Origin: Macrosoma leucophasiata
Lineage: Eukaryota; Arthropoda; Insecta; Lepidoptera; Hedylidae
NCBI GenBank assembly: GCA_036365455.1
Contig: JAWQUS010000023.1
Location: forward strand, 7,316,001-7,380,000
DNA length: 64,000 nt
Direction: 5' to 3'
Part shown: piece after piece, positions 30,232 to 41,609 of the stretch
How positions within the stretch are numbered: position 1 is the first letter of the stretch
How the letters are laid out: the number at the start of each line of letters is the position of its first letter
The notes under the pieces: model-generated
What the model was told of the DNA's origin: nothing
The model's database searches: none
Seen by the model: only the letters and a program-made list of their open reading frames with translations
Made by a program: the position numbers and the translations under genes

Positions 30232-30466
30232 ATGTGACAGTGAAACTTTTATTAAAAATTAAATTTTTGAGTTATGCGAGGAGTTCATTGCAAGAAGAAG
30301 GAACGATGGAACTACAATAGAATTGGTCAATAGATAAAAACGCAATAACATTTTTCATGAGTATGGCGACTTCTTTTAGCTTGTTAATTGACATGTATAT
30401 CAATTGTTTTTAGTTTGTTTGTTTTTGACGTGTCATCAGAGGTGCCTGTCACTATTCGCATTAACA

Positions 30467-30563
30467 CATGCTTGTGAAATATATTTTAAAGAAAAATGAT
30501 TCATGCTTGTGAAATAAGAATATTTTCTTTCCATTTTTCTTTAAAATATATTTCACAAGCATG
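30467..30563. mobile_element. Family-C terminal hairpin without the tRNA part
   Basis: Exact 32-bp inverted repeat (30467-30498, 30532-30563) made of the family-C terminus ('catgcttgtgaaatatattt') and tail ('catttttcttta'), with a third partial copy in the loop. The tRNA-like segment is deleted. Confidence 0.85.
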
Positions 30564-30746
30564 AATAAATTAATTTTTGGTTCAGATTTTTTGATATTGG
30601 TGGTGGTAGGTATATTGTAAAGTTTTTGATATCGGTTGTCTATGTAATAAAGTAACCGTTAGCCTAAGACAGCTTCAACGTTCTCAAGTTTGCGCTAAAT
30701 ACGACCGTAAAATATAATCAAAAGACGGTCAAAGTGATTTTTAAAA

Positions 30747-30918
30747 GTACAGGAATTGTACGAGTCTGTGGTCAAATACTGGTCCTAAATATTCATGGGA
30801 CCCGTGAATGAGAGCGGTAAATGTGTAAAAGCAGGTGGTCGCGACCAATCTATGCTAACGGCCGCGTCGGGTAGACTTTGATATTATTGTTACTCTTTTC
30901 AGGTTAGTCTAGACTGTA
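30747..30918 (+). repeat. Family-K direct repeat, copy 2
   Basis: Second copy; see 30058. It keeps the pyrimidine tract plus 'cag', here 'tactcttttcag'. Confidence 0.7.
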
Positions 30919-31338
30919 AATATTAGGGTATTTGACAATGTGTATTTTTTTTTAAAGACATTGTCCGAAAGTAACATGGAATTGAAAAGTTTAAACATCA
31001 AAATTATTAAAATCGGTGCATTATTATAGAAGAGTTATAAAAATAAGGAAGTGAAAAATAAATTTTTGATTTAATTTAAAAATAATAACAATTTAAGATT
31101 CCTTGTACAAAGCCCAACAACGTTTAAAATGCAAATTATTTACAAAAAACGCAATATTAACGAAGATATTTTAAGATTTCTTGAATTTGTCATTGATCTC
31201 GTAGGTGTACACAAGCATTGTGACGTCACAAGCCAGTACAATTTTATAGTGTACTAGCTGTGCCCGCGACTTCGTCCACGTGAGAATAATATGATTGTAC
31301 AGTATCTACCCGGACGAATTCGTGGGCGCAGCTAGTAT
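30919..31338. other. No recognised feature
   Basis: AT-rich. 'ctagctgtgcccgcgacttc' near 31255 is a family-M-type end. Confidence 0.4.
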
Positions 31339-31860
31339 AAAAGTAGCCTAAGTTACTCCTTATCACATCAGCTATCTGCCAGTGAAAGTCCCGTCAAAGT
31401 CGGATACACTCCAATTCTACTTATTTGTATGTATGTATGTATGGATGTATGGAGATAAAAGTAGCCTAAGTTACTCCTTATTACATCAGCTACCTACCAG
31501 TGGAAGTCCCGTCAATGTCGGATACACTCCAATTCTATTTATTTGTATGTAGGTAGGTATGTATGTATGTATAGATGTATGGAGATAAAAGTAGCCTAAG
31601 TTACTCCTTATCAAATCAGATATCTGACGGTGAAAGTCCCGTCAAAATTGATCCAGCCGTTGCTGAGCTTAGCGGTAACAAACAGACGGACAGACAGACC
31701 GACAGACAGACAAACATTGTAAAAAATGTTGTTTTGGTATATGTACCGTGTATACATACATATGCATTTAGTAAAAAGCGGTTATTTTTATATTACACAC
31801 AGACACTCCAATTCTATTTATCTGTATGTATATGTATAGATATATATATGTATATGAAAT
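31339..31860 (+). repeat. Family-H element with about 118-130-bp tandem units
   Basis: The unit 'aaaagtagcctaagttactc...gacactccaatt..tttgtatgtatg' starts at 31339, 31457 and 31587. The third unit continues into (gaca)n at 31680-31712 and the conserved 'aaaaagcggttatttttat' end. The variable part is the (tatg)n stretch. Confidence 0.8.
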
Positions 31861-32730
31861 AGTGTGTGACTCTTCATTGGTAAAGTTCCATTCACTCTTT
31901 CATCACACACTCACACATACACGACGAGCAAGAAGTTATTAATAAATTAAATTAAAAAAGGCGTTCAAATCGTATCTACATAAAATATATATTTTTTTTG
32001 TTATTATCGTTTCATATATGTTGGAGAATAGATAGAATCTGAATAGATTTGATACATATATTAATATCTTTAACCAACTGCAATTATAAAATACATAGTT
32101 TGTGCGAACTTTATAAATAACACAATCAGCTTAAAACAATTTCTATCGTGTATTTTTACCCGATTTTGTAAAATATATTAATCCAAGTGGCAACTCTAGA
32201 TCGTTTTGTTTCAATAGCAAATAATTTGTTTGCAAAACGAATGGATTCGATTTTGCTTTCATTTTCGATTCGGGTAACAAGGCAAACACGGCGGCCGACG
32301 ATAGCTATTCTCCATTCCATTGCAATAACACTTGTATACAAAGTATCCCTTAATTATTTTATTTTAACCTTTTTTTGGGTTTTTGTCTATCTTGGAAAAC
32401 ACAATATGGAAACTTAATTCCCATTCAACTCAGTTTTCTTCAAACAAATTGAGCTAGGTATAACATAATAGGTATTATACTCTTATAATTATATAATATA
32501 TAAAACTAAACACACACACCCACACACACTCTCACTGTGACTGTGAGTAAACACCAGATGTTGGAGTCGAAACGTAACGGCCTCACTGCACATCAGTGGA
32601 GGCAATTTACTCCGCTAGTCAACAGAAACTACTACAACCGAAAACTATTCCAATAGGCACAAATACAACAGCGCGGGATGCGGCACAGCGCGATAAAACT
32701 GCCGCCACTGCTATCGCAAAAAGAATGGCG
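31861..32730. other. No supported gene
   Basis: Both strands are open at 32156-32417 without recognisable motifs, so neither frame is supported. A short (ca)n stretch lies at 32508-32535. The segment 32170-32340 is less AT-rich than its surroundings. Confidence 0.4.
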
Positions 32731-33213
32731 TTTTTTTTAATGTAATGGAAGTGGTAAACAAGCATGCAATTCACATTGATGTTAAGTGGTGACTACAGCC
32801 TATATGGGTGTATATAGGCTGTAGAAGAAGAAAGAAGAAAAAACATTTATTGGCGCAGCCGATCAAGTACTGCATAGAAAAACAATAGAAAAAAAATTAA
32901 ACATTTAAAATACAAGTAGGTTGGTACGACAAAAAAAAACAACATTTATGAAAGCATTGACATTATAACACAAAAAAAAGAAAGAACACTGTTAATATAA
33001 AAAAAAATAGGTACCTTGTAACAGTAGAAAAAAAAACAAGATCTCACGGCTGCACCAAATAGTTCCCAGTTCAGCATAATGTCTAGCCGGAGCCTGACGC
33101 TGGTTTTCAGTGTAGTCATCACTACACAAATACCAAGGTCAAAATGCAGATGCGTTACCACTCCTGAGGCCTAAGGTGTTATACCTCTGTGCCGGAAATA
33201 ACAGGGCCATACA
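32731..33213 (-). mobile_element. Family-B SINE split by a LINE 3' end
   Basis: The B 3' third (32731-32805) ends in a perfect 13-bp snap-back (32793-32805/32812-32824). The consensus resumes at about 33121 ('cacaaataccaaggtcaaaa') and stops near 33213. Another short palindrome (gtgtagt-catc-actacac) marks the right junction. Confidence 0.75.
32825..33108 (-). mobile_element. LINE 3'-UTR fragment inside family B
   Basis: A-rich on the plus strand. On the minus strand it ends 'gccaataaatgttttttc', which has an AATAAA signal before a simple tail, the usual layout of a CR1/Jockey 3' end. No coding part is left. Confidence 0.5.
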
Positions 33214-33261
33214 GTACAGTTTATAGGATACTTAGCACATTTTTATACGCTTTCAGGTCCT

Positions 33262-33352
33262 TTACAGTCCCACACTAGGTATAATTCTGTTTTATGGGTG
33301 CCGTTGTTTACATACAACACACACACAAATACCCAGACCCAAAACAAATATC
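33262..33352 (-). mobile_element. SINE-D tail fragment
   Basis: 'tgggtgccgttgt', 'acatacaacacacacacaaa', 'acccaaaacaaatatc' match the tail half of SINE-D. The head is missing. Confidence 0.65.
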
Positions 33353-33920
33353 CTTTGGCGATACTTTCGCCCGATATATCCCCCAAAAAGTGGCTCCTAT
33401 GTTTGGAACTCACTTATTTTTGTTATATTTTATTGTTTAGGTTACTGATTTACGAGTGCGTACCAAATTTCAATTCAGTTGGTCCAGTACTTGGAGAAAA
33501 ATCAGCTGTGACGGACAGACAGACGCAAGAATGATATTATAAGAGTTCTATTTTTATTTCGTGGAACAGAACCCTAAAAATAATTAAATCAACAACAGAA
33601 AAAGAGAACTCCTTAAAACTTGTAACAGATTTGAATGCCACTAAATATGGATGACTCTACTACGGGCCGCAGAATAGAGGTCAAGTGTTTTCTAGCAAAC
33701 TAACGATTGGGATATGACGTTTTTCATTTACATTACAATCATCTAATTGGTTTATATAGTGAGCTGGACGAGTTCCAACGTTTTGTGACAAATCAATATG
33801 TCGCCATTGTAGAATTTGGTAATATATTTGATTGGATATTGCGTCGACAGTTCACGAATTGCAGTTCAATTTATTAAGTAGCTTTTAAATTGTTGACTAA
33901 AAAAAGCAGTAGTATACGAT
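33353..33920. other. Unassigned; family-G-like end at 33490-33575
   Basis: 'gtgacggacagacagacgc' and 'ggaacagaaccctaaaaata' match the right end of family G. The rest is featureless. Confidence 0.45.
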
Positions 33921-34030
33921 TCATGTGGCAAACAAGCATGCACTTCACATTGATGGTAAGTAAATACTGCCTATATACATCTTCACAAAAAACGTAGCTC
34001 AAAACACATATGCGTTCCACCCCTGTGGCA
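33921..34030 (-). mobile_element. Family-B SINE, 3' fragment
   Basis: 'tggcaaacaagcatgcactt', 'cacattgatggtaag', 'gcgttccacccctg' follow the B consensus. It is old. Confidence 0.65.
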
Positions 34031-34432
34031 TTGTCGACCGGCGGTAATAAGTGCAAGATGGTGCCACCAACCTGCATGCCAAGCGTGGCGTTCGCAGCAT
34101 ATAACGAAATCCACGCGGACGAAGTCTCGGGAATAAGTTAGTCGGATATAAATCAGTCGCATACAAATTTCGATTAAATTTTTGATGGTGCACTGTACCG
34201 CGGTAGTGACTAGTAACTATATAAAATCGTTTAAAAGAGGAGGCCATCAATTCAACTTTATTTTTTTAGCCTGAGCGTTGGTAAAATGAATTTTACGATA
34301 GCTTTTGAATAGTTTTAATTAAAAAATTGTTTTTGGTTTTGTCTATTACTTTATTCACGTATATACTTCAATTTAAATCTTTTTTGTTATTGGAAATCGT
34401 AAGAAACATGCGCTTTTGTGTAAAAAAAATTG
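34031..34432. other. Unassigned; short family-E trace at 34068-34100
   Basis: 'cctgcatgccaagcgtggcg' is a short inverted trace of the E core. Otherwise nothing. Confidence 0.4.
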
Positions 34433-34563
34433 TCATTAGGTTGACAGACAAGCAGACAGGCCACATGATGGAAAGTGGTCACCGTCGCCTATGAACATTT
34501 GCAACACCAGGGGACTTACCAACGCGCTGCCTGTTCTGAAGGACTCTTTTAATGCCATTTTTG
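34433..34563 (-). mobile_element. Family-J LINE 3' end
   Basis: Inverted match to 52355-52485 and 58920-59048: 'ttgacagacaagcagacagg', 'ccatcaggtggcccg'-type block, 'cgtcgcctatgaacatttgc', 'gaaggactcttttaatgcc'. In the 58786 copy this block follows a LINE-type 'LPRTCKLWNEL' peptide, so it is the coding end and 3' UTR of a LINE. Confidence 0.7.
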
Positions 34564-35160
34564 AAGAACCCCATATATTTATATATTTTTTTTATACACT
34601 TTATTGTACACCAGACATAACATTAAAAGAAATACAGAAAAGAGAACTTAACACGGCGGCCTTATTGCTATATGAGCGATTTCTAAATGCCAATGATTGT
34701 AGCATCGAAGGAACACCTTTAATTTACCTACATATTGTACGTAGCAAAAAAAAAGTTAGATTTTGTTTTTAAGTGAGACGGTCCAATTGAATTAAAAATA
34801 TATAATATAAAATGTTTTCTTTACGACCAAAATATTTGGCTTGAGGCCCTAAGATTGATTGCGGTGAATATATTTGGTTTACTCGGTCGTTTGCGACATA
34901 ATAATAATATGTACCAGACATGTGTCCGGTACTATTATTGCTTTGGTTTTGCATTTACCCATAAATGAGGGGGTTACATTATTTTCAGTTGGGAAGATTC
35001 ATAGTTCAGGCATAGTATAAAATACGTTCTTATGATTCCGGTTTAGGAGTTAATAAATATACCCGATACCGATGTAACTTTCAACCCCTTTTTCAGACTC
35101 GAAAAATACAATGTTTATTATAAGAGCTATATGTACTGTTCCTTACACTTACACAGCAGC
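34564..35160. other. Unassigned; possible LINE 3' trace at 34575-34690
   Basis: 'ttttatacactttattgtac' on the plus strand could be the reverse of a LINE tail. Nothing else supported. Confidence 0.4.
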
Positions 35161-35234
35161 GTCCTGCGATAAAGTTACCGCTTCGATCGCCAATCCGCAT
35201 GCCAAGCGTGCCGATAATGGCATATCCCCGTTAT
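35161..35234 (-). mobile_element. Family-E core, minus strand
   Basis: 'gatcgccaatccgcatgcca' and 'gtgccgataatggcatatcc' are the inverted E core, continuing without a gap into family I at 35235. Confidence 0.65.
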
Positions 35235-35469
35235 GGCAGAGAATATGTATTGTAATAATACTACGTATAGAATGGACACTTCGACATCCCGTCTGATTTT
35301 TTCCCTCTTACAGCCTGCACCTCCCCTTGAATACCATATCGGCAGCCTCGAGCACTGAGGTTGCAACTGTGTGAGTGCGTGTAAAAACACGTCCTTATTG
35401 ATGTCTGTGTAGTAGGCAACCAGAATAAACGTTTGTATGGAATTTTTGCCGAGAGTACGCGGTGTGGTT
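35235..35469 (-). repeat. Family-I repeat, minus strand
   Basis: Inverted match to 7985-8206 ('gaatggacacttcgacatcc', 'gtgtaaaaacacgtcc', 'gtttgtatggaattttt'). Joined to E, it suggests one element of about 310 bp. Confidence 0.6.
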
Positions 35470-35927
35470 ATGGGGAGGCTTGGGTCCGTCTTACGGATGA
35501 TGTGATGATGATGATGATGAGTGTAGGTACGTTACACTATCTGTGAATGTTCATTATTATCTCGAGATCATTTGGAGCACGAAAATGGTCGAACGTGAAT
35601 CTTTGTTAAATATATAAACCGCACTTGTTAAATAGGGTTGTTTAGATAGAATACGCAGCTACTTAGAGATATGAGGAGGATACTTGAGGCCTTTTTATAT
35701 GTTTCTTAACATACAAAGTGTTTTATGCCCTAACAACCAGGCTAATGGATTGACCTTGCTTTTATACGCGTCCATTTCTCTACGGTACCGCTTCATTTAC
35801 ATCTTAACTTCAGTATTTTTTTTTTTGTTGTTTAAATATCGTAATATACAATATTTTTTAAGAACCTGTACCCATTAGTTTAATAAAATAATAATAACTA
35901 GTGATCGCCTAACTGTCGAAATTCGAC
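35470..35927. other. No supported gene
   Basis: (atg)n microsatellite at 35496-35520. The rest is AT-rich without motifs. Confidence 0.45.
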
Positions 35928-36078
35928 CGCAGTACTAGGGTTGTTGAGGAAGTGATTATTAGGAAGAGGAGGAGGAAGAGGAATTGTGACGCGCACGCGC
36001 AAATTTAGAGGATGCGGATGAGGAAGAGGATATTTTATGAGAAAGAGGATGCGGATGAGATAGAGGAAGAACGTACAT

Positions 36079-36355
36079 TACTTCACGCCTGTAATCCCCG
36101 AAGGGGTAGGCAGAGGTAAATGCATGCATTCAAGCATTTTGGCCCATGTAACAGGTGGCGAACCTGTTGCCATCTCCGGGCACACTGCCAAACTCCGAGG
36201 TACCTACTGGGAAACTTCCAGAAAATGGAAAAATCCTAATAGAACCAGAGATAAAGGATTTTTAACCGTTATCTCTGATAGTCCGACCCGGCAATCGAAC
36301 CCAGGACCCCCAGCGTAGTAGTAGTGGCCTGCTACCACTACGCTACTGAGGCAGT
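36079..36355 (-). mobile_element. SINE-A nested in the hAT-like element
   Basis: Complete tail ('ccccgaaggggtaggcagag') and complete tRNA head ('gcctgctaccactacgctac' reversed), with a short internal deletion. Confidence 0.85.
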
Positions 36356-36363
36356 TAATGATA

Positions 36364-36729
36364 TAATAATAATAATAATGGCAACCGTTGAAACGTCCCA
36401 CTGCTGGGCACAAGTCTCTCCCCTTCTTGAGGGGAGGCCTGGAGCTTACTACACCACGCTGCTCCAATGCGGGTTGGTGGAGATAAGGGTTAGTGGCCAA
36501 CCCGCTGTCGGATGTTTTCAAACCGGCCATACATATGGCCTGCGACAAGGTTTAACGACTGCTATTTATCTACAGCAACCGGGACCGCCGGCTTAACTTG
36601 CTCTCCGAAGCACGGAAACGCGCATTTTAATTTGCCACTAGTGGTCACCCGTCACATACCCGACCGCACCCGAATCACTTAATCGAGTAGATCGCTTGCG
36701 TTCTACACCAGCCGCAGGCCTTGCGCGCT
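36364..36729 (-). mobile_element. Family-F 5S-like SINE nested in the hAT-like element
   Basis: Minus-strand copy with (taa)n tail at the left and 5S-like head at the right (around 36640-36690), more diverged than the copy at 16823. Confidence 0.75.
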
Positions 36730-37000
36730 TCAGAAAGATGAAAAGAGGATGATACGAAATTATAAATACTAGCGGACCCAAGCCAAAATCCGCTGTCCTA
36801 TCTCTATGTACATAACTAAGTACATACTTACAAAAAAATAATTATTAAAAGAGCATTTTCCAGTGGCCTAAACAATGAATCTTAACCAGTCTCAAAACAC
36901 ACACAATAATGAATCATCAAAATCGGTCCAGCAGTTAAGGACGAGTTCAGTAACATATCTACACAACATACGCACACAAAAAAAATTGAGTGAATAATAC
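36730..37000. other. Internal hAT sequence or unknown repeat
   Basis: 'aaaatcggtccagcagttaa' is a phrase common in insect repeats. Nothing further. Confidence 0.35.
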
Positions 37001-37066
37001 AATTGTTTTTATATTATTTCGCATTAACACATGCTTGTGTCTTTCCATTTTTCTTTAAGATAAAAC
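37001..37066. mobile_element. Family-C terminal remnant with 9-bp duplication
   Basis: 66 bp containing both family-C ends ('atattatttcgcattaacac' and 'ctttccatttttcttta') without the tRNA part, flanked by 'gaataatac' on both sides (36992-37000, 37067-37075). Confidence 0.7.
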
Positions 37067-37182
37067 GAATAATACGATTTAATTTAGAAAATGAAATGAA
37101 AATAAGAATGCAGTATTTATTTCTTTGTTAATTAGGTACTTAAGTCGAATATTATTAATCAAAATAAAAGAATTGAATACTA

Positions 37183-37440
37183 TCATAGAGCAACACCGGA
37201 GGGGAGTAGCCATATGCAGGCCTAGGTCTATACCTGTCGCCTAGATGTTTATGTGTGCGTGAAATTGTTTCTGTATTTTGTTAAAGTCAAGGTGTGAGTT
37301 TCGTAGTAATAGACGATTTTTGTAGTGTGCGTGTGTGTCGCAAATGCGTGCGAAAAATGGCACACTGTTTTGCATCGGTAATAAACGCTATGGCTACTCC
37401 CCTCCAGTCCGCCGCGGCCGGTGGTCCGTGTTGCTCTATA
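37183..37440. mobile_element. MITE with TIRs and 7-bp duplication
   Basis: Ends 'atagagcaacac' and 'gtgttgctctat', plus an inner pair 'aggggagtagccata'/'tatggctactcccct', flanked by 'aatacta' (37176-37182, 37441-37447). 258 bp, no ORF; possibly another hAT-type MITE. Confidence 0.75.
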
Positions 37441-37447
37441 AATACTA

Positions 37448-37700
37448 GTAATCAAAATTAATTACAGGGAGGTTATTTTTTTTTTAATTTAATTTGGAAG
37501 CTGTTTCCCCCGACAACCGGTTTTTTAGCTCATCATATTAATGTACCTACCAATCCAGCATTGCTAAAAAGTCGTTCGCTGGGACATTTGATGGAAGAGA
37601 AGATAGCTATTGCCATAGATACCTACAGTTCCGTAAAGCCCCGAATATTTCGAATTTTTTTGTGGCGTACGCGCATAAACATAGTATTTTATGTAATGTA
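37448..37700. other. Internal hAT sequence, unassigned
   Basis: No motif. A GC-rich patch at 37735-37815 lies in the right part of the element. Confidence 0.35.
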
Positions 37701-38066
37701 TGTCAATAAAATTAAAACAAACAAGCAAGGAACAGCGCCGGTGGCGGGATGGGAGGTCTCGCTCGCTTGTTCGGCCCGGCATCGCGCTGCGGCGTGTGTG
37801 TGCGTTGCCATGGATACTCCTCCTTAATCTCTCCAGACACGAGAAAAATATGACAATTGAAATTCAATTGTGTCTCGCCGCCGGTGGCCGTACGATCCTT
37901 GAAGGATTAATTCCTCATAAATTCCTCTTAAATTTTGAGGAAGCGATAGCGGAAGAGGATTTTCTTATTTTTATTTATGAGGATGCGGTAACGGATGAGG
38001 AACCCAAAATATTGCGGAACTTCCTCATTATGAGGAAGAGGAATCCTCAACAACCCTACGCAGTAC

Positions 38067-40264
38067 ATAGGTATGCATAAAATATGTGAAACCGTTTTGC
38101 CGCGGGCTGGTACACAACACATGACATGTTATCATATTTGATGTTTTGACCGTTTTGACCAATTTTTTACGAGCAAATTCGTATTTTTTTATTATATTTC
38201 CCAATCCAAAATACACACGAAACACAAATCTACTCATTTAACTAAACAAAACAGTATCACGAAGTTATCCGTAACAAACGTGTAGGTAATTTTCGTCATT
38301 GAATGTCAATGTATCTCCTACGATCGAGTTGTGATAAATACACACACTGTGCCTTCTTACTTACTTAGCAGTTTTGAAGATAAATTCAATGGTTAAAATA
38401 AGGTATACCTACGCACAGAAATCTAAATAACATTGGCTGAATATCTATATTTCTATGGCTAGCAAAACGACAAACGATAAGTATATAATATGACATACTC
38501 GTATTATTCCTCACCAAAACATGTTTTCCAATGAATTCTATTTTTGTATAATAATTGAATTTCAGTGTTCGCGTTCCCTATTATTAGATCACAATTGTTT
38601 TCCATTACGAAGTTTGCCTATAACAGTCTCAATGTTAAAAATTTGCATAATTCCAGGCAGCATCGGCATTTTGGTAATTATACTTAATTGGACAATAAAC
38701 TTGTATGTGCAGCATCAAGTAATCATTAGTGCTTTGCGCGGCAATTATAGTACCTTGAAATAACATCTCTGAGACCTTAGCCGCACTTTGTAATGAGGCC
38801 AACTTCACCATGAAAGGTGATGTTAGTCGTAAATTTATTGTAGCATTTGTTATTTTATTTCCTTCAACGGAACTTTCCCCCTTTTGGTTGAATAGCAAAA
38901 TTACTCCAGGTTGGAAGGAAGGAAAGCTTTTCAACAAAGTTTTACACTTCCTTCGCAATATAATGTCGTAGTCGTAAAATTGAAAGATGTCCGCACGGTA
39001 CATTCTCAAAATGAACTGCAATCGCATAATCGCAGCGATCATAACTGTCACGGACAGAAGCGACAATTTTGCTCGCCAAACAGCGTCCCGATTGTGAAAA
39101 CGTCACAATTATGGAAATGCACCACAAAGTTCTGATACTGTTTTAAAACAATAAACTTGATGTTTTTAAAAATGTGCAAGACCTATCGAATGACCCAGAT
39201 GCTAGTACTTGGCATGGCGCCAAAATATGTTATCAACCAACTACGTACAACTACGGAGCGAAATAATAGCCGTTTTCAATTTTTACTTTTTAATTATCAA
39301 CCTCCCGACTTTGACGTTTGGAAATTTTGCATCGCATTCATTAAAATTCTCAACGATATTTCCTCGAGATAATTGCATGCAGTTGCTGGCATTGCCCAAA
39401 CATTTCTATTGTTATGCCGATAATATGGTGAGAATTGTGTTCAACATTTTCAGGGTATGTAAAGTTATTGTGAGAGATTTGTTAGAGAGATGTTTGACTA
39501 CATAAACCTTCGGAAATTGTCTCAAATACACAGGCTTTATTATAATTGTCACATTATTCTGCTTCACTCTTACCTACCTACTCTTTTAATCTGCTAAAAC
39601 GGACTTATTCACTTATATAGAATGTTATCAACCATGTCTGCACCTTTACCATTTAGGGATATAAAAAATAGACTACAACCGATTCTCAAACCTTAGTACA
39701 TAGAGCGCGGTTAGTAGGTATGACAGGATAATTTTATATATTAGATGTTTACCAAATGATTTATGCGTACTAATAATTAATTTATGTTAGGTCAGGATAC
39801 TACAAAACATTGTTATACTTATTAAATGTCGATATTATGGCTATTTGACAGTGTGAAACATATTTAGCAATGTCAAATAGCCTATTTTAGAAACAAACGA
39901 TGTTGTTACGAGCGGTTATTAAGCGGTAAAATGGAGCACTATACCATAACTATCGCAGTATAAGTACCTTTGATTGCTCCATTTATTTCCTTTTCGATGG
40001 ACAGAGCCATTCGTTTTATATGGAAACTGAACTGCTGGAGGATATATTCGAACATCGTACGATTCGGATGAAATTAAGTGAAGTCAGAATTGTGTTCACA
40101 TAACCGTTCTGGTGTAAAATACTTTGAATTAATTTTGTAAGACTTGGCCAAGGTTTGTGTAGTAGAAGTTTCAGGTATTTTATTAATTATATTTACCTTA
40201 ACGACCCATGGATCCCAAAAAGAGGCTCAATGTCACACAAAGAGTAACTTTGCTCGGCGTTTCC
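38067..40264. other. Longest stretch without recognised repeats
   Basis: 2.2 kb in which I recognise no family from the rest of the window. The minus frame 38635-39066 (143 codons) and plus frames 38521-38763, 38911-39135 and 39209-39505 overlap each other. None has a motif I can name. If a host exon exists anywhere in the window, this is the likeliest place, but I cannot support one. Confidence 0.4.
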
Positions 40265-40523
40265 TTGCGAGATTAAATAAGGAAGAAATAAGGAAATCCG
40301 CATGGGAACCAAAGTAACCGACATAACCCACCGAATAGCGAAACTCAAGTGGCAGAGGGCAGGACACATATCTCGAAGAACCAACGGTCGTTGGGGCAGA
40401 AGAACTCTTGGTTGGCGACCGCGCACCGGAACGCTAAGAGTACGCAGTCTTCCCACGCGGTGGACTGCGAGACCCAGGACTATTCGTTGTAACAATATTT
40501 GGCATGACGATTTACGTTCATAG
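40265..40523 (+). pseudogene. RTE-like ORF2 C-terminal fragment (second lineage)
   Basis: Frame 40302-40523 reads 'VTDITHRIAKLKWQRAGHIS', then 'RRTNGRWGRRTLGWRPRTG' and 'LPTRWTARPRTI'. The pattern 'LKWQWAGHIARR.DGRW...WRPR..KR..GRPP.RW.DD' is familiar from the C-terminus of RTE-type endonuclease-reverse transcriptases. The few codons before it ('RNKEEIRKSAWEP') lie in another frame, so a frameshift sits near 40300. It is a stand-alone dead fragment. Confidence 0.8.
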
Positions 40524-40542
40524 TATGGCTACACACATTGTA

Positions 40543-40828
40543 ATGTAACTTCACGCCTGTAATCTCCGAAGGGGTGGGCAGAGGTAAGTGCATGCATTCA
40601 ATCATACATGCAAACACCCACGATTCGCCGTTTACATTTTGGCCCATGTAACAGGTGGTGAGCCTATTGACATCGCCGGGCACATTACCAAACTTCGAGG
40701 TACTGGGAAACTCTCAATAGAACCAGAGATAAAGCATTTTACACCGTTATCTCTAATATTCCCCAACCCGGGAATCGAAACCGGGACTCCAGCTTAGTAG
40801 TATTGGCCTGCTACCACTAGGCTATACG
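40543..40828 (-). mobile_element. SINE-A, near full length
   Basis: Tail at the left, B box and head at the right; 5' head slightly truncated. Flanked by 'cattgta' (40536-40542, 40829-40835), a possible 7-bp target duplication. Confidence 0.85.
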
Positions 40829-41609
40829 CATTGTACATTATTTTAATATTATTTTGTCCATCTTGTTCAGTATTAATAAAATATCAATATTATAATCTGA
40901 AAATATAAAGTAATTGCTTCATCATATTTCATCATTCTCAATTCGGCCGGTATATTTATATTTTTTTTTGTATTTGCGCGAATTTCGCCGAGATTTCTGA
41001 ACCGATTTACGTAATTATTTTGTTTGATGCGGAATAGTTTCGAATTGGTCCCATAAAAAATTGATTCAGGTAGGCCCCGCAGTTTTTATTTTATGAGCAT
41101 TTTTTTAATTACTTTCACCTCAGACTAAAGGAATATGAATAGACGGCGAGTTGTCATACAGTGCGTTGAATCCACTGACGTCCTAGATAGTCCTATTGCG
41201 CATGACAACAAGTGACAATGACACATTTACTCATCGAAGACACAACACAGCTTATTTACTCCTTCGAGGATAATTTTTTTTCATTGATTTCGTATAGTCG
41301 TGTAATTATTTTTGTATGGACACACCTAAACAATTTAAATTAGGTATCTAATTTTCACGAAGCTAAAAGAGTCAGATTTTACAAATTTAACAGATGTGAA
41401 CATTAATCTAATTGACAATGCGGCAATAAACTAAAAAGTATTCAATAAATATAATTACGTTAAGAAAAACCGACTTCAAAACTGAAAAGTAAAAAATAAT
41501 AATGATTTAATTGTAATTATATATTATATTTATTTATATGTGCTATTTACTAATAGGTTTGAAGTCGGTGCTAAGCCAAAATCACTAAAGCACATTTCAT
41601 TGTATTAAA

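Larger units (their letters stand above)
35936..38058. mobile_element. hAT-like non-autonomous transposon, 8-bp target duplication
   Basis: Perfect 15-bp terminal inverted repeats 'tagggttgttgagga' (35936-35950) and its complement (38044-38058), flanked on both sides by 'cgcagtac' (35928-35935, 38059-38066). An 8-bp duplication with ends of this type is characteristic of hAT elements. Both ends carry many subterminal 'gaggaagagga' and 'gaggatgcgg' motifs, a feature of hAT transposase binding regions. No transposase is left. The frame at 37700-38080 runs through these motifs and is not a gene. Four later elements are nested inside. Confidence 0.85.

Noticed and set aside
31339..31700. CRISPR array
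   Set aside because: Spacing is regular over only three units, the units are about 120 bp, and the spacers are variants of one sequence; eukaryotic microsatellite-associated repeat.
32156..32417. Coding exon
   Set aside because: Both strands are open over the same interval and no motif or splice pattern favours either.
37700..38080. 126-codon plus-strand frame
   Set aside because: Runs through hAT subterminal motifs, the terminal inverted repeat and the target duplication; its acidic part is just translated 'gaggaagag' repeats.
38635..39066. Chemoreceptor exon
   Set aside because: No receptor motif could be identified and the opposite strand is open too; kept only as an unassigned interval.
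40193..40495. 100-codon minus-strand frame
   Set aside because: It is the shadow of the RTE C-terminal fragment on the plus strand.
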